Of a stretch of DNA of 64,000 nt, positions 36,205 through 45,149 are shown piece after piece. The notes beneath the pieces were generated by a model, which did no database searches, was not told the DNA's origin, and saw nothing but the letters and a program-made list of their open reading frames with translations. This stretch comes from DASVTU01 sp036387415 (GTDB lineage: Bacteria; Acidobacteriota; Blastocatellia; Pyrinomonadales; Pyrinomonadaceae). Where the stretch lies: NCBI GenBank assembly GCA_036387415.1, contig DASVTU010000019.1:372001-436000 (forward strand). The letters are read 5' to 3'. The translations under genes were made by a program, and so were the position numbers. How positions within the stretch are numbered: the first letter of the stretch is position 1; the number at the start of each line of letters is the position of its first letter.

Positions 36205-36510
36205 AATGCTTTACGTCCTCGAAATTTTGCGCCTCTTCGTCGGCTTTGCAGCGCAACGAAATCGTATCCGATACTTCGTTTTTTAATTGCGATGTTATTT
36301 TGCTGCCAACGGCGACGGATTGCAAATTCGCAAATCGTGAATCCTCCGCCGTCGTTGAATAAACCATCTTCATCGTTTGAAAACGCTCTTGGAGAGGCGT
36401 CGCAAACGCGAGCACAGACTTTCAAACCCTCGCGCCCATAAGCTATACTCACGCCGTTTTCAAGACTGACACGCGTAGAAAATCCGACCACTTTGGAGAC
36501 GCGCTTCTCG
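36205..36510. other. Divergent region between hemQ and cytochrome c (306 bp)
   Basis: No ORF is supported here. A short stretch at about 36320-36345 uses words like those of the CGTGAAT heptad repeats but has no complementary arm. The + strand promoter listed separately lies at its right side. Confidence 0.4.
36421..36449 (+). promoter_or_regulatory. Candidate promoter of the cytochrome c lipoprotein gene
   Basis: TTCAAA (36421-36426), a 17-base spacer and TATACT (36444-36449) match the -35 and -10 consensus at four and five of six positions. The ATG follows 62 bases later. Confidence 0.4.
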
Positions 36511-36975
36511 ATGCAACTTTTCAAGTTCACACTCATCTCCACCATCGCAATTCTCGCACTCGCTTGCACCGACACGGCAAACACCAATCAAACAGCCAAC
36601 GTCAACACAACATCTTCGCCCGTCGCCGCTCCCGCAAACACCGCCACGGCACCGACGACCGACGAATTCGCTTCGGCACGCGCGACCTACAACGCCACCT
36701 GCGTCCGTTGTCATCAGCAGAACGGCGAAGGCGGCGATGTCGAAATGGACGCAGGCGCGAAATTGCACGTACCGAGTTTCAAAAAGGGTCATGGCTTAAA
36801 GCATACCGATTCGGAATTCGCACGCCAGATTGCCAACGGCGGCGATGGCATGCCCGCCTTCAAAGAGAGGCTCACGCCCGAACAGATTGGGCAACTCGTC
36901 CGCTTCATCCGCCACGAATTTCAGGCGGGCTTAATCGAAGAATCAGCATCACCCGAATCGGACGCTAAACACTGA
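36511..36975 (+). CDS. Cytochrome c lipoprotein (class I, single heme)
   Basis: A 154-residue lipoprotein. The signal peptide ends in the lipobox ILALAC with lipid-bearing C19. A Thr/Asn/Ala-rich tether (20-50) leads to a single-heme domain: CVRCH (C64, C67, H68) binds heme covalently, and M114 in GGDGMPAF is the likely sixth ligand. LTPEQIGQLVRFIRHEF is the C-terminal helix of c6/cbb3-type domains. It is probably a membrane-tethered electron carrier. The frame extends to a TTG at 36493, but ATG 36511 begins the signal peptide. Confidence 0.88.
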   Translation: MQLFKFTLISTIAILALACTDTANTNQTANVNTTSSPVAAPANTATAPTTDEFASARATYNATCVRCHQQNGEGGDVEMDAGAKLHVPSFKKGHGLKHTDSEFARQIANGGDGMPAFKERLTPEQIGQLVRFIRHEFQAGLIEESASPESDAKH

Positions 36976-37019
36976 GGCCGCGTTCGTGTTATTCTTTTCG
37001 CAGCGACAGGATTTCAAAT

Positions 37020-37093
37020 GCACCCGTAGCTCAGTTGGATAGAGCGTCTGACTTCGAATCAGAAGGTCGAAAGTTCGAGTCTTTCCGGGTGTA
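37020..37093 (+). tRNA. tRNA-Arg(TCG)
   Basis: The cloverleaf folds with acceptor GCACCCG/CGGGTGT (terminal G-U), D arm GCTC..GAGC, anticodon stem TCTGA/TCAGA with loop CTTCGAA (anticodon TCG) and T arm GAAAG-TTCGAGT-CTTTC. The discriminator is A; CCA is not encoded. Confidence 0.93.
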
Positions 37094-37112
37094 TCAGCTA
37101 TCACGAATCAGT

Positions 37113-37143
37113 TATGGGCGTCCGTTTAGAAGCGACGCCCATA
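37113..37143 (+). terminator. Terminator hairpin after tRNA-Arg(TCG)
   Basis: A perfect 10-bp stem, TATGGGCGTC (37113-37122) with GACGCCCATA (37134-37143), is followed by GTTGTTTG. It lies 20 bases after the tRNA and before thyA. Confidence 0.75.
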
Positions 37144-37198
37144 GTTGTTTGTATGATGTAAGGAGAGGACGGAGAGTGGCTGCATCCAGGTGCGTTCA

Positions 37199-37993
37199 AT
37201 GAAACAGTATCTCGATTATTTATCACACATTCTTGATAACGGCATCGAGAAAAGAGACCGGACGGGGACGGGCATCATCAGCACGTTCGGCTATCAGATG
37301 CGCTTCAATCTCGCGCATGGCTTTCCTCTGGTGACGACGAAGAAACTGCACCTCCGCTCCATCATTCACGAACTTCTCTGGTTTCTTCAAGGCGACACGA
37401 ACATCAAATATCTCAAGGAGAACAACGTTCGCATCTGGGATGAGTGGGCGGATGAGAGCGGCGAACTCCGGTCGATTTACGGCAAACAGTGGCGCAGGTG
37501 GGAGACTGCTGACGGTCGCGTGGTTGACCAAATCAGCAACGTCGTCGAGCAAATCAAGACTAATCCCGACTCGCGCCGTCTCATCGTTTCGGCGTGGAAT
37601 GTCGGCGAAATCGAGCAGATGGCGCTGCCCGCGTGCCATGCTCTGTTTCAGTTCTACGTCGCAGCGGGCAAGCTCTCCTGCCAGCTTTATCAGAGGTCGG
37701 CTGACAGTTTCCTGGGCGTGCCCTTCAACATCGCGTCTTATGCGTTGCTTGTTCACATGATGGCTCAGCAATGCAATCTCGAAGCGGGCGAATTTATCTG
37801 GACGGGCGGCGACTGTCATATCTACTTGAACCACGTCGAGCAGGTCAGGCTTCAATTAACACGCGAGCCTCTGCCCTTGCCGCGTCTGGAAATTCGACGG
37901 ACGCCGCCGTCCATTTTCGATTACCGCTACGAAGATTTCGAGATAGTTAACTATCAATTTCATCCGCACATCGCCGCGACCGTCTCTGTGTAG
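37199..37993 (+). CDS. thyA: Thymidylate synthase
   Basis: A 264-residue ThyA, equal in length to the E. coli enzyme. It makes dTMP from dUMP using methylene-tetrahydrofolate. The catalytic C146 lies in MALPACHALFQFYV, the dUMP Arg pair in DSRRLIVSAWN, and QRSADSFLGVPFNIASY is the most conserved block. The phosphate-binding Arg is in RDRTGTG near the N-terminus. ATG 37199 gives the usual MKQYL start; GTG 37190 is in frame but unlikely. It appears to be a single-gene unit between two hairpins and a convergent esterase gene. Confidence 0.97.
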   Translation: MKQYLDYLSHILDNGIEKRDRTGTGIISTFGYQMRFNLAHGFPLVTTKKLHLRSIIHELLWFLQGDTNIKYLKENNVRIWDEWADESGELRSIYGKQWRRWETADGRVVDQISNVVEQIKTNPDSRRLIVSAWNVGEIEQMALPACHALFQFYVAAGKLSCQLYQRSADSFLGVPFNIASYALLVHMMAQQCNLEAGEFIWTGGDCHIYLNHVEQVRLQLTREPLPLPRLEIRRTPPSIFDYRYEDFEIVNYQFHPHIAATVSV

Positions 37994-38065
37994 ACGCGTC
38001 GATGAAGTTTCACTAAATCTACTGAGACAGAACAGAAACTACGCTCAGGGTCGCTTCCTGCTCCG

Positions 38066-38902
38066 CTACTCCTTGAACCAATCGACGGCTTCACGCGCGA
38101 TGTCGGTCGGGACTGTGTGCGTCCCGTCGAACTCCCGGTAGCGCACATCGTATCCGGCTTGGCGCAAGCGCGGCAGGATATCGCGGCTGGTACGATTAAT
38201 CGGCAAGACTTCATCGCGCGTCCCATGCGACATAAAGATGCGTGGCTTGCCGTGGCGACTGGCGGGCGAAGCGAAACCGGGTGAGAAGGCGATGATATGT
38301 GTGAAGAGGTCGCCGTTGGTTAGTCCGAGCGAGAGCGCGTAGGTCGCACCGTCGGAGAAGCCGCCGATGGCGAGGCGTTTCGTATCGACGGCGCACAGAG
38401 CAAACGTCTGCTTCAACGCGCGATTGATGAAAGTGACATCCTCCCCGTAGCTATCAAGGATGATGTCCCACGTCGCGCGGCGTGATTCCGGCGCAAGGAG
38501 GATGAAGCCGTCGCTATCGGCGAGGCTGCGGAGGTGACGCAGAGCGCCCTGCGCGTTGCCGCCCGCGCCGTGCAGCATCACGACGAGAGGAGCAGGACGG
38601 TTTGACTGATACTGCGCGGGCACGTAGAGAAAGCCGTCGCGTTTTTTGTCGAGTCCCAACGGAGAGAGGCCAACGTGCGCGGTCTCCTTAACATGCGAAG
38701 GACGCGCCGTGAGTCGTCCTTCGCGCGCTGCTTTGGCGCTCGCCTTGTCTTGTTCGTCACCCGCCATCTCGTCTGCCGCCTCTTTTGTCCGTGCGTTCGC
38801 ACAGGCCTTGAGCATCGCGCTCACTGGAAAGATTCCAAACATGAATCCGAGTAGCCGCCGCCGCGCGAGACGTGAATCATCGTGGTCGTCGATTTCGCTC
38901 AT
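38066..38902 (-). CDS. Tat-type lipoprotein alpha/beta hydrolase (PHB depolymerase/esterase-like)
   Basis: A 278-residue hydrolase. The N-terminus has a basic RLARRRLLGF motif, then a hydrophobic stretch ending in a lipobox-like MLKAC (about C33), so export by Tat as a lipoprotein is likely. The alpha/beta core has the oxyanion MLHGAGGNA, the nucleophile elbow GGFSDGATYA (Ser), the acid Asp in HGTRDEVLP and the His in FDGTHTVP. The family includes PHB depolymerases and feruloyl esterases; the substrate is not known. Its start overlaps the Nudix gene stop by 4 bases (38899-38902). Confidence 0.8.
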   Translation of the reverse strand: MSEIDDHDDSRLARRRLLGFMFGIFPVSAMLKACANARTKEAADEMAGDEQDKASAKAAREGRLTARPSHVKETAHVGLSPLGLDKKRDGFLYVPAQYQSNRPAPLVVMLHGAGGNAQGALRHLRSLADSDGFILLAPESRRATWDIILDSYGEDVTFINRALKQTFALCAVDTKRLAIGGFSDGATYALSLGLTNGDLFTHIIAFSPGFASPASRHGKPRIFMSHGTRDEVLPINRTSRDILPRLRQAGYDVRYREFDGTHTVPTDIAREAVDWFKE

Positions 38903-39450
38903 TCGTTCTTTACGTACCTGCGCGCTCTAAAAACCGCGACGCAAGTTAGGGCGGCTGTGATTTCGCCTTCCCGCGCCATCCTCTCGACCTCATCAAAATG
39001 GAGTTTGACGGTCTTGATTGTCTCGCTCCCCTCCTGCTCTTTTTCCTTGAACTGTAAGCCTCGCGCGAGAAACAGATGCGAAGGCGAATCGACCATTGAA
39101 GGCATCGGGTCAACTCTGCCGAGTTCGACCCACTCCGACGCCTCTATTCCTAATTCTTCCTTCAATTCTCTCCGCGCAGCATCGAGCGGACTTTCACCTT
39201 CCTCAGACGCGCCGCCCACTGCCTCCAACGTTTCGCGTCCAATCGCATAGCGAAATTCTTTGGCGAGATAAGCGAACCCGTCCGCATCGACGGCGAGCAC
39301 GGTTGAACCACCCGCTATCATGGCATAGGCGTAGACACCATCTGTCCCGTCAGGTTTGACGACCTCGTCTTCGCGCACTTCGATGAGTTCCCGACGATAT
39401 TTCCGATGCGATTCTTTAATCGTCCACGGCCCTTGTTTCCTGCTTGTCAT
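38899..39450 (-). CDS. Nudix hydrolase (ADP-ribose pyrophosphatase-like)
   Basis: A 183-residue Nudix enzyme. The Nudix box runs from GGASEEGE to ARRELKEELGIEA (about 95-118) with the REUxEExG metal-binding core. The N-terminal part (SHRKYRRELIEVREDEV) and the RYAIGRETLEAVGG approach resemble ADP-ribose pyrophosphatases. The substrate remains to be shown. It is translationally coupled to the downstream esterase through a 4-base overlap. Confidence 0.87.
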   Translation of the reverse strand: MTSRKQGPWTIKESHRKYRRELIEVREDEVVKPDGTDGVYAYAMIAGGSTVLAVDADGFAYLAKEFRYAIGRETLEAVGGASEEGESPLDAARRELKEELGIEASEWVELGRVDPMPSMVDSPSHLFLARGLQFKEKEQEGSETIKTVKLHFDEVERMAREGEITAALTCVAVFRARRYVKNE

Positions 39451-39479
39451 AGCATATCCAATTCACCGTCAGAGGGCAG

Positions 39480-41618
39480 TCACTTCAAGGTTAACGCTTT
39501 TGCCTTGACCCCCGCGTCGAGCAGAGCGACGACATCCTTGAGCGTGACGGTGCCGTAATACCACGAACCAGCGGCTTGCGACTCGGCATAGACCGCCTTG
39601 TAGATGTCGTAATAGCTTCTCCGGCCATCGACGAAATTGAAGACCTCCGTGTACATGAGCGAATGGAGGCCGCCATCGAAATCGACGCTGTTGCGACGGT
39701 CGAAGTAGTCAGCGAGTGAGGCGACATTGACGGGCACTTTTCGAGCGGCGGCTTGTTCTTCGGCGTTTAAGGCGACCGCTTTCGGGTTGCTGCCGTGAAT
39801 TTGACGATAGACGGTTTGGAGGTCGGGCATCAACTCGTTCGTCTTCGCGCTCATGCGGCGCGCGAGTTCGTCAATGGTCTGCGAGGCGTTGCGGTCTGCG
39901 GCGGCGAAGACGCGCGCCGACTGAATCGCACGCACTTCGCGTTCGACTCCCTGCTCAATCAACATGACGGCACGCTTCCAACCATCGTCCGGCGTGCTCG
40001 ACTGTTCACGCAGAATTCGCATCGCCATCCGCATGTCGTTGGCGAGTCGATTCGTGCCCTGCGCGTAGGTTTCGCTCGCGATGAGTGGCACATCGCGTTC
40101 GGTCGCGTAGGCGAGAAAGAAGGCGATGGAGCCGATGAAGAAGGCGTTGCGTTGGAGTTGCGTCTGGTCGATATAGTTGAGGTCGTCTTCGGAGGAATGA
40201 ATCCAATCGTCGTCCCAGTTAATGAGCGCGACCGCCGGAATCCCGATGGCTCCTTCGAGAAAGACCATGTGGTCGGACGAACCGAAGAACGGGACGAAGC
40301 GACCGTTGTAACCCTGACGTGAGCCGCGCGTCGAATAGAGTGGACGCGAGTGCGGGCGCGGCAATCCGCCTTGCCGTCCGGCGGCGAGGAAAGAGTTGTT
40401 GGTTTGCAGCAGATAGGTGCCGACGCTTTCAAAAATCGCGTCGAGATACGAAGTGCGTGAATGCGGCGCGAAGATGAGATGCTGCACGCGACTGCCCTTC
40501 GACTGATCTGCGCCCGTCATGTCCTGATGGACGTTGGCGAGAATTCGTTTCGTCTCTTCGGGATGGTCGCCGAAGTAGCGATACTCGGAATAGATTTCGT
40601 CCGTCCACCAGAAACGTATATCGCGCAAGGGGCGCGCGACGCGTCCTTCTCGAATCAGTTTGTTATAGACGCGCGCAAGTTCCAGAAGATTGCCGCAACC
40701 GCTCCCGTCGTCGTTGGCCGAGCCTTGTTCTTCCTGCAAGTGTGCGGTCAGGACAATCTGCTGGTCGTGATATTTCGTGCCGCGAATAATGCCCTCGACA
40801 AAACCCGTGCGCCCCGGCGACTTGCCGATGTCAGTATCGACTTTTGCCTTCAACACGACACGACCGCCTTTCACGCGTTGACCCGTCGCGAAGAAATCCT
40901 GCACGTCGGTCGTCGTGAGCATTCGTCGCAGCGTCTCGCCTTTGCGCGGCGGCAGGGCGAAAGAAAACGTTCCCTGCTTTCCTGCGGGCGGCGTGTAGGG
41001 GATGCGCGTCCAGGCAATTTGGTCTGGATGGTCGAAAGGGTTTTTGCTCTCGGAGGTCACGAAGGTGACGATTCCGACCGCGCCTTTCGCCCATACCGCG
41101 TTTTGCGCCGCACGCCCCGGATTGGCGTTGGTCAGAACGATTTTGCCGCGCACATCGATGCCCTTGAGACTCTGTTCCGTGCCGTCGCCAATCCAGACGA
41201 GTTCCGCAGACAAGTCTGCGTCGTGGCTTCCGTCTGAAAGATAGACGGCATGGTCGCCGATGTCCGCCAGTTTGACCTCGACGGGTTCCGTCATCCAGAG
41301 TTCAGCCGAGCGCGCCGTGTAGTTAGGCCCCGGCAGAGGCTGCTCTACGAAACGCACATCCTCTAACCCCGCCTCCTTGGCCGCGCCGACAACATAATCA
41401 GCCGCTTTGAAATAGCCTTCCATGCCGGAGTCGCGGTGCCAGTGTGTGAGCCAACGAATGTGCTCGAAGGCGCGGTCGCCGGAAATCTCATTGGCGAGCA
41501 GGCGAATATCTTTGTCGGATAAAAAAGGCGTGGTCTGCGCGTAAGCGAGATTGGCACAGGGGATGAGCGACATGCTCGATGCGAGCAATAGGCACAAAAA
41601 GAAACGTCTCTGCATCAT
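39480..41618 (-). CDS. Secreted M28 family metallopeptidase
   Basis: A 712-residue secreted aminopeptidase-like enzyme. The signal peptide (1-27) ends LAYA-Q. A PA (protease-associated) insertion can be seen around LTNANPGRAAQNAVWAKGAVGI (split region about 160-190), followed by the zinc-site motifs: HLQEEQGSANDDGSG (about 295-309), FWWTDEIYSEYRYF with the catalytic Glu region, and SSDHMVFLEGAIGIPA near 430. The C-terminal 200 residues form an extra helical domain. It probably releases amino acids from peptides outside the cytoplasm. Confidence 0.83.
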   Translation of the reverse strand: MMQRRFFLCLLLASSMSLIPCANLAYAQTTPFLSDKDIRLLANEISGDRAFEHIRWLTHWHRDSGMEGYFKAADYVVGAAKEAGLEDVRFVEQPLPGPNYTARSAELWMTEPVEVKLADIGDHAVYLSDGSHDADLSAELVWIGDGTEQSLKGIDVRGKIVLTNANPGRAAQNAVWAKGAVGIVTFVTSESKNPFDHPDQIAWTRIPYTPPAGKQGTFSFALPPRKGETLRRMLTTTDVQDFFATGQRVKGGRVVLKAKVDTDIGKSPGRTGFVEGIIRGTKYHDQQIVLTAHLQEEQGSANDDGSGCGNLLELARVYNKLIREGRVARPLRDIRFWWTDEIYSEYRYFGDHPEETKRILANVHQDMTGADQSKGSRVQHLIFAPHSRTSYLDAIFESVGTYLLQTNNSFLAAGRQGGLPRPHSRPLYSTRGSRQGYNGRFVPFFGSSDHMVFLEGAIGIPAVALINWDDDWIHSSEDDLNYIDQTQLQRNAFFIGSIAFFLAYATERDVPLIASETYAQGTNRLANDMRMAMRILREQSSTPDDGWKRAVMLIEQGVEREVRAIQSARVFAAADRNASQTIDELARRMSAKTNELMPDLQTVYRQIHGSNPKAVALNAEEQAAARKVPVNVASLADYFDRRNSVDFDGGLHSLMYTEVFNFVDGRRSYYDIYKAVYAESQAAGSWYYGTVTLKDVVALLDAGVKAKALTLK

Positions 41619-41770
41619 AGCCTCCGGGATTGAGTTGGGAGTTAACGAAGATTCCGGCGAGCATTCGACGAAGCCAACGAGCGCCCGACGATGCCGCGAT
41701 GTCGATTATTCTGTTCGCCTGAATGATAGATAAGACGGGTCGTGTAGGAGCGTCCGGCGCGTACTCGGTC

Positions 41771-43768
41771 TCACGTCCCGGCGGGGTTGAGCACGTAGGG
41801 GCGCGATTGCACGATGTAGATTTTCCCGTCCCTAATCACCCATTCAATATCCTGTTCACGATTCCCGAAGACTTGTTTGACCGCTAGACCCGCCACCGCC
41901 AGACGACGCACCAACTCATCCGTCAGCACGATGCGCGTGCCCACGAGCGGCGCTTCACGCAAGCCTCCCTGCTCGTTGAAAGTCAGCAGACTGTCTTCCG
42001 CCGAACGCGTCAGAACTTGCATGGCGCTGGTGCGAGGGTTAAAGAGTATCTGTTCGGAGATTCGTTTGCCCTCCACGACGCGAATGCCGAGGCCGCGTTT
42101 GGCGTTGATGTAAACCGCGCCCGCGTTCTCTCGATTGAAGGGGTCGGTCGTGACGAGCACGCCAGCCGAATCGGCGTTGATGCCTTCCTGTATGAGCACC
42201 GCCATCTTGCTCTTGCTCTGTTCGATGCCCGCATGCTCACGAACTTCAAAAGCCTCATAGTTCCACAGCGACGCCCACACGGTCTTTATCGCTTCGACAA
42301 GCGCCACGCCGTCGCGCACGTTCGGCACAGTCGAATGAAGCCCCGCGCCGCTGAAGTTCAGCAAGTCCTCCGTATTGGCCGAACTGCGTACGAATAAGCC
42401 CTTGCCCGCGAAGTCCGTCTCCATGCGTCTGACGACTTCGCGCTGCAACTCGGCATTGACTTTGCCCTTCTGCACGGCTTCGCGAAATTCCGCGAGACGT
42501 TTGCGTCGATATGCTGCATCGCGCATGAAGTTGCGGTCGGAGAGCATCGCGTCGAGCCGCGCGTCGAGGCGGTTCTCGCGCAGGAATTGGTCGTAGTAGA
42601 AGAATGGAATCGTGAAGCCGTCGGGCACGGTGATGCCGAGCAGCCGCGCATACTTGACCTCGCCGAGATTGGCTGACTTCGCGCCGTAGGCCGCCGCATC
42701 GCGCCGACGTTGCTGACGCAAACTCGCCAAACGCGTCACGCTCGTATCCGCCTGCGGCGTCATCATCTTGCGCCGCGCGGCCTGACGCTGCTCGCATTCT
42801 TCAACCTGCGCCGCGCTCGCCAGACGGATGTCGTAGCCGTCTGGCTTGGTCTCCAAGTTCACCCACTTGCCGTCGTACTTCTTAAAAGTTTCGGTCGCGT
42901 TGTAGATAAACGCGTTCGGTACACCCCACGAACGCGCCAGCAGATTGATGTGCGAAAGCATCGAGGCGGTCTGCGAAATGATGATGCCCGAAACGGGCGG
43001 AAGGTGTATGGGCGTCTCCTGCAACACAAGTATGTCGCCGGAATTGATAATCGTATCGTCGTCCAGTTGCTTGACGACGCGCACGCGCCCAACCCCGCGT
43101 GCGAGATTGAGCGCCTGATATTCCAGACGCTTGTTCAACTCGTCGGGCATGATGCGCGCAAGGCCGCTGACCTTCGCTCCCGCATCCTGCTGCATCTTGG
43201 AATTCGGTTTGAACGCAACCGACGCGAAGAAAGTTTTGTTGATGACTCTGGAAGTCACCGCGAGCAACTCAGGCGAAATCGTGTCGCCCTCCCAGAATTC
43301 AAAACCGTAACGTCTGATGGCCGGATGATATGCGACGCGACCCAGAATGAATCTGCGATTGGGACTCAGATGATTGTTTTGCCAGAAGGTGCGCCCGCGT
43401 TCGAGCGAAAGATACAGGCTGTTCACAAAAACTTCGTGCAACTCATAAAAATTCATGTTGACGTAGTAGATGCGGTTCGCGCCCTGACGGTCGATGACGA
43501 ACAAGACGTGCGGCAAGGTGTTCAAGAGGTTGGCGTTGTAGGTGCGCGAGAGACGGTCGAACTGCCGGCGGGAGTTCACGGCGTAGACCCAACGCTGCGC
43601 ACCCGCGTCTGCCGCCGCGTCCCTGGTCGTTGCGGACGAGATGTGTTCGGATTGAGTGGTTAGACGTTGTGCACGCGCGTCTTCAGCCGTAAACAACAGA
43701 AACGCCAGAGCAAACACCGTCAGCCATACCACGAACGCAGCCAGCCGACGCTGTTCTGCGAAGCCCAT
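41771..43768 (-). CDS. Secreted PEP/pyruvate-binding-domain (PPDK/GWD-like) dikinase
   Basis: A 665-residue protein with a signal peptide (about 1-33, DARA-Q). A swivelling phosphohistidine-like domain comes first: SGIIISQTASMLSHINLLAR places H273 where PEP-utilising enzymes carry the phosphorylated His. The ATP-grasp nucleotide domain follows (about 350-660): YGAKSANLGEVKYARLLG, LFVRSSANTEDLLNFSGAG, VLIQEGINADSAGVLVTTDP and DIEWVIRDGKIYIVQSRPY. This order (His domain before ATP domain) is that of glucan water dikinases, not of PPDK. GGAAGG lies five bases before ATG 43768. An exported ATP-using enzyme is odd; see findings. Confidence 0.7.
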   Translation of the reverse strand: MGFAEQRRLAAFVVWLTVFALAFLLFTAEDARAQRLTTQSEHISSATTRDAAADAGAQRWVYAVNSRRQFDRLSRTYNANLLNTLPHVLFVIDRQGANRIYYVNMNFYELHEVFVNSLYLSLERGRTFWQNNHLSPNRRFILGRVAYHPAIRRYGFEFWEGDTISPELLAVTSRVINKTFFASVAFKPNSKMQQDAGAKVSGLARIMPDELNKRLEYQALNLARGVGRVRVVKQLDDDTIINSGDILVLQETPIHLPPVSGIIISQTASMLSHINLLARSWGVPNAFIYNATETFKKYDGKWVNLETKPDGYDIRLASAAQVEECEQRQAARRKMMTPQADTSVTRLASLRQQRRRDAAAYGAKSANLGEVKYARLLGITVPDGFTIPFFYYDQFLRENRLDARLDAMLSDRNFMRDAAYRRKRLAEFREAVQKGKVNAELQREVVRRMETDFAGKGLFVRSSANTEDLLNFSGAGLHSTVPNVRDGVALVEAIKTVWASLWNYEAFEVREHAGIEQSKSKMAVLIQEGINADSAGVLVTTDPFNRENAGAVYINAKRGLGIRVVEGKRISEQILFNPRTSAMQVLTRSAEDSLLTFNEQGGLREAPLVGTRIVLTDELVRRLAVAGLAVKQVFGNREQDIEWVIRDGKIYIVQSRPYVLNPAGT

Positions 43769-43893
43769 AATTTCACCTTCCCACTTGTTGATGAATTGCC
43801 TGATAACAGACCGCGCGATTCTACCAAAAGCGGCGCGTCTTTCGTCGTCACAATTTCTTGTCGAAAAAAGTTTCTTCCGCAATGCCCGCAATA

Positions 43894-45033
43894 TCACTTC
43901 TTTTGCATCAGCACTTGAAAGCTTTCGCTCATCCCGCCCGGCAGAATCATCTCACGCGCGCCGAGCCGCAGAGATATCTTTGCGGCCTCGCTCTCCGCGC
44001 GTCGCGTCAATAATTCCAACTGTTCGAGCGCACCCGCATGCAGGAGAAACTTGTCCTGTGGCTCCAACGTGACCGTTTTCAGACCCGCGCGCTCGCCCGC
44101 CGCACGGATTTGCGTCCAATTAACGGTCGTCGTCAAATCCCGTTCACCCGGATGCGCGAGCACGTCGTCGGAAAATTTGTGACGGCTAAAGCCGCGTAGC
44201 GTGCCTGCGAGACGATGCGGTGCGCCGTAGAGTTCGATGGCCTCCGCGCCGTAATCGACGGCGACGAGATAACCACGACGAAACGACCGCGCCGCACGTT
44301 CCATCCACCATTCCGCATCCAGATTCACTTCGGCAATCTGCCCTTCGGCGAGCACGACGCCCATCCGCTCGAAGTGCGCGGCGAGCAGATGGGTAGTCGG
44401 CTCGCGCTCCGTCCACACAAACTCGCCCGCCTCGCTCACGCCGACGCACAACTCGCGCAAGCGCCCGTCGCACATCACGATGCGATGCACCGGAAAGGCG
44501 TCGAGCAATTCGTTAGAGAAGATGACGCACGCCTCCGTCGGCGCGTCTATCTCATCAAGACGACGAAACTCCGTCCGATTCCCGTATGGCGCGAGCAATT
44601 TGCGCGCACGCTCGCGCGCATCCATGCTCACTTCGTCAATCACGTAAAGCGTCGCGGAAAAGACGTGAGGATAATCTCGCTCTAATGTCTCCAAGACGCC
44701 ACGCGCAAACGCGCCCGCGCCCGCGCCCGCTTCCACAATCTGCCAACGACTCGGCGCACCAAGTTCTTCATAGAGCGCGGCGAAATAGCGTGCGAAGGTG
44801 GCGGCAAAAAGCGGCGTCCGCTCGGCGCTCGTACGGTAATCGCCCGCGCGTCCCCAACGCATGAGGTCGCGTCGAGCGTAGTAGCCCTGCGTCTCGTCGT
44901 AGAGCGCGGCCTCCATCCAATCGCGGAAAGTAATCGCGCCTTCTTGTCTGATGCGTTCGAGCAGACGCCCTGCGAGCGGGGCGACGCGTTCTTCCGTCTC
45001 ACTCTGCGGCGGGCGCGCATTCATACTGTTCAA
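43894..45033 (-). CDS. MidA/NDUFAF7-family (DUF185) protein arginine methyltransferase-like
   Basis: A 379-residue class I SAM-dependent methyltransferase of the DUF185 family. Typical blocks are ITFRDWMEAALYDETQGYYA near the N-terminus, the SAM loop IVEAGAGAGAFARG (about 97-110), and VIFSNELLDAFPVHRI (about 175-190). The mitochondrial member methylates an arginine of complex I NDUFS2; bacterial targets are unknown. TTG 45033 has AAGGA seven bases upstream; ATG 45024 is the alternative. No nuo gene is near. Confidence 0.8.
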   Translation of the reverse strand: MNSMNARPPQSETEERVAPLAGRLLERIRQEGAITFRDWMEAALYDETQGYYARRDLMRWGRAGDYRTSAERTPLFAATFARYFAALYEELGAPSRWQIVEAGAGAGAFARGVLETLERDYPHVFSATLYVIDEVSMDARERARKLLAPYGNRTEFRRLDEIDAPTEACVIFSNELLDAFPVHRIVMCDGRLRELCVGVSEAGEFVWTEREPTTHLLAAHFERMGVVLAEGQIAEVNLDAEWWMERAARSFRRGYLVAVDYGAEAIELYGAPHRLAGTLRGFSRHKFSDDVLAHPGERDLTTTVNWTQIRAAGERAGLKTVTLEPQDKFLLHAGALEQLELLTRRAESEAAKISLRLGAREMILPGGMSESFQVLMQKK

Positions 45034-45101
45034 AGAATATTCCTTGCAGCGTGGATGTGGTCAACGTGAAGACGCCGCGACAAAGTGCGGAGACGGTTCA
45101 T

Positions 45102-45149
45102 GCAACGGTTAATACGACAGTTAATGCGACGGTTAGCGCGACGGCGAAT
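45102..45149. repeat. Four tandem 12-base repeats at a gene end
   Basis: Four imperfect 12-base units follow each other: GCAACGGTTAAT, ACGACAGTTAAT, GCGACGGTTAGC, GCGACGGCGAAT. The stop codon of the zinc-ribbon membrane protein (45133-45135, minus strand) lies inside the third. The period differs from the heptad repeats. Confidence 0.6.

Noticed and set aside
36205..36510. Short ORFs antisense and sense in the hemQ-cytochrome c gap
   Set aside because: None has a ribosome site or recognisable composition; the gap is better read as a divergent promoter region.
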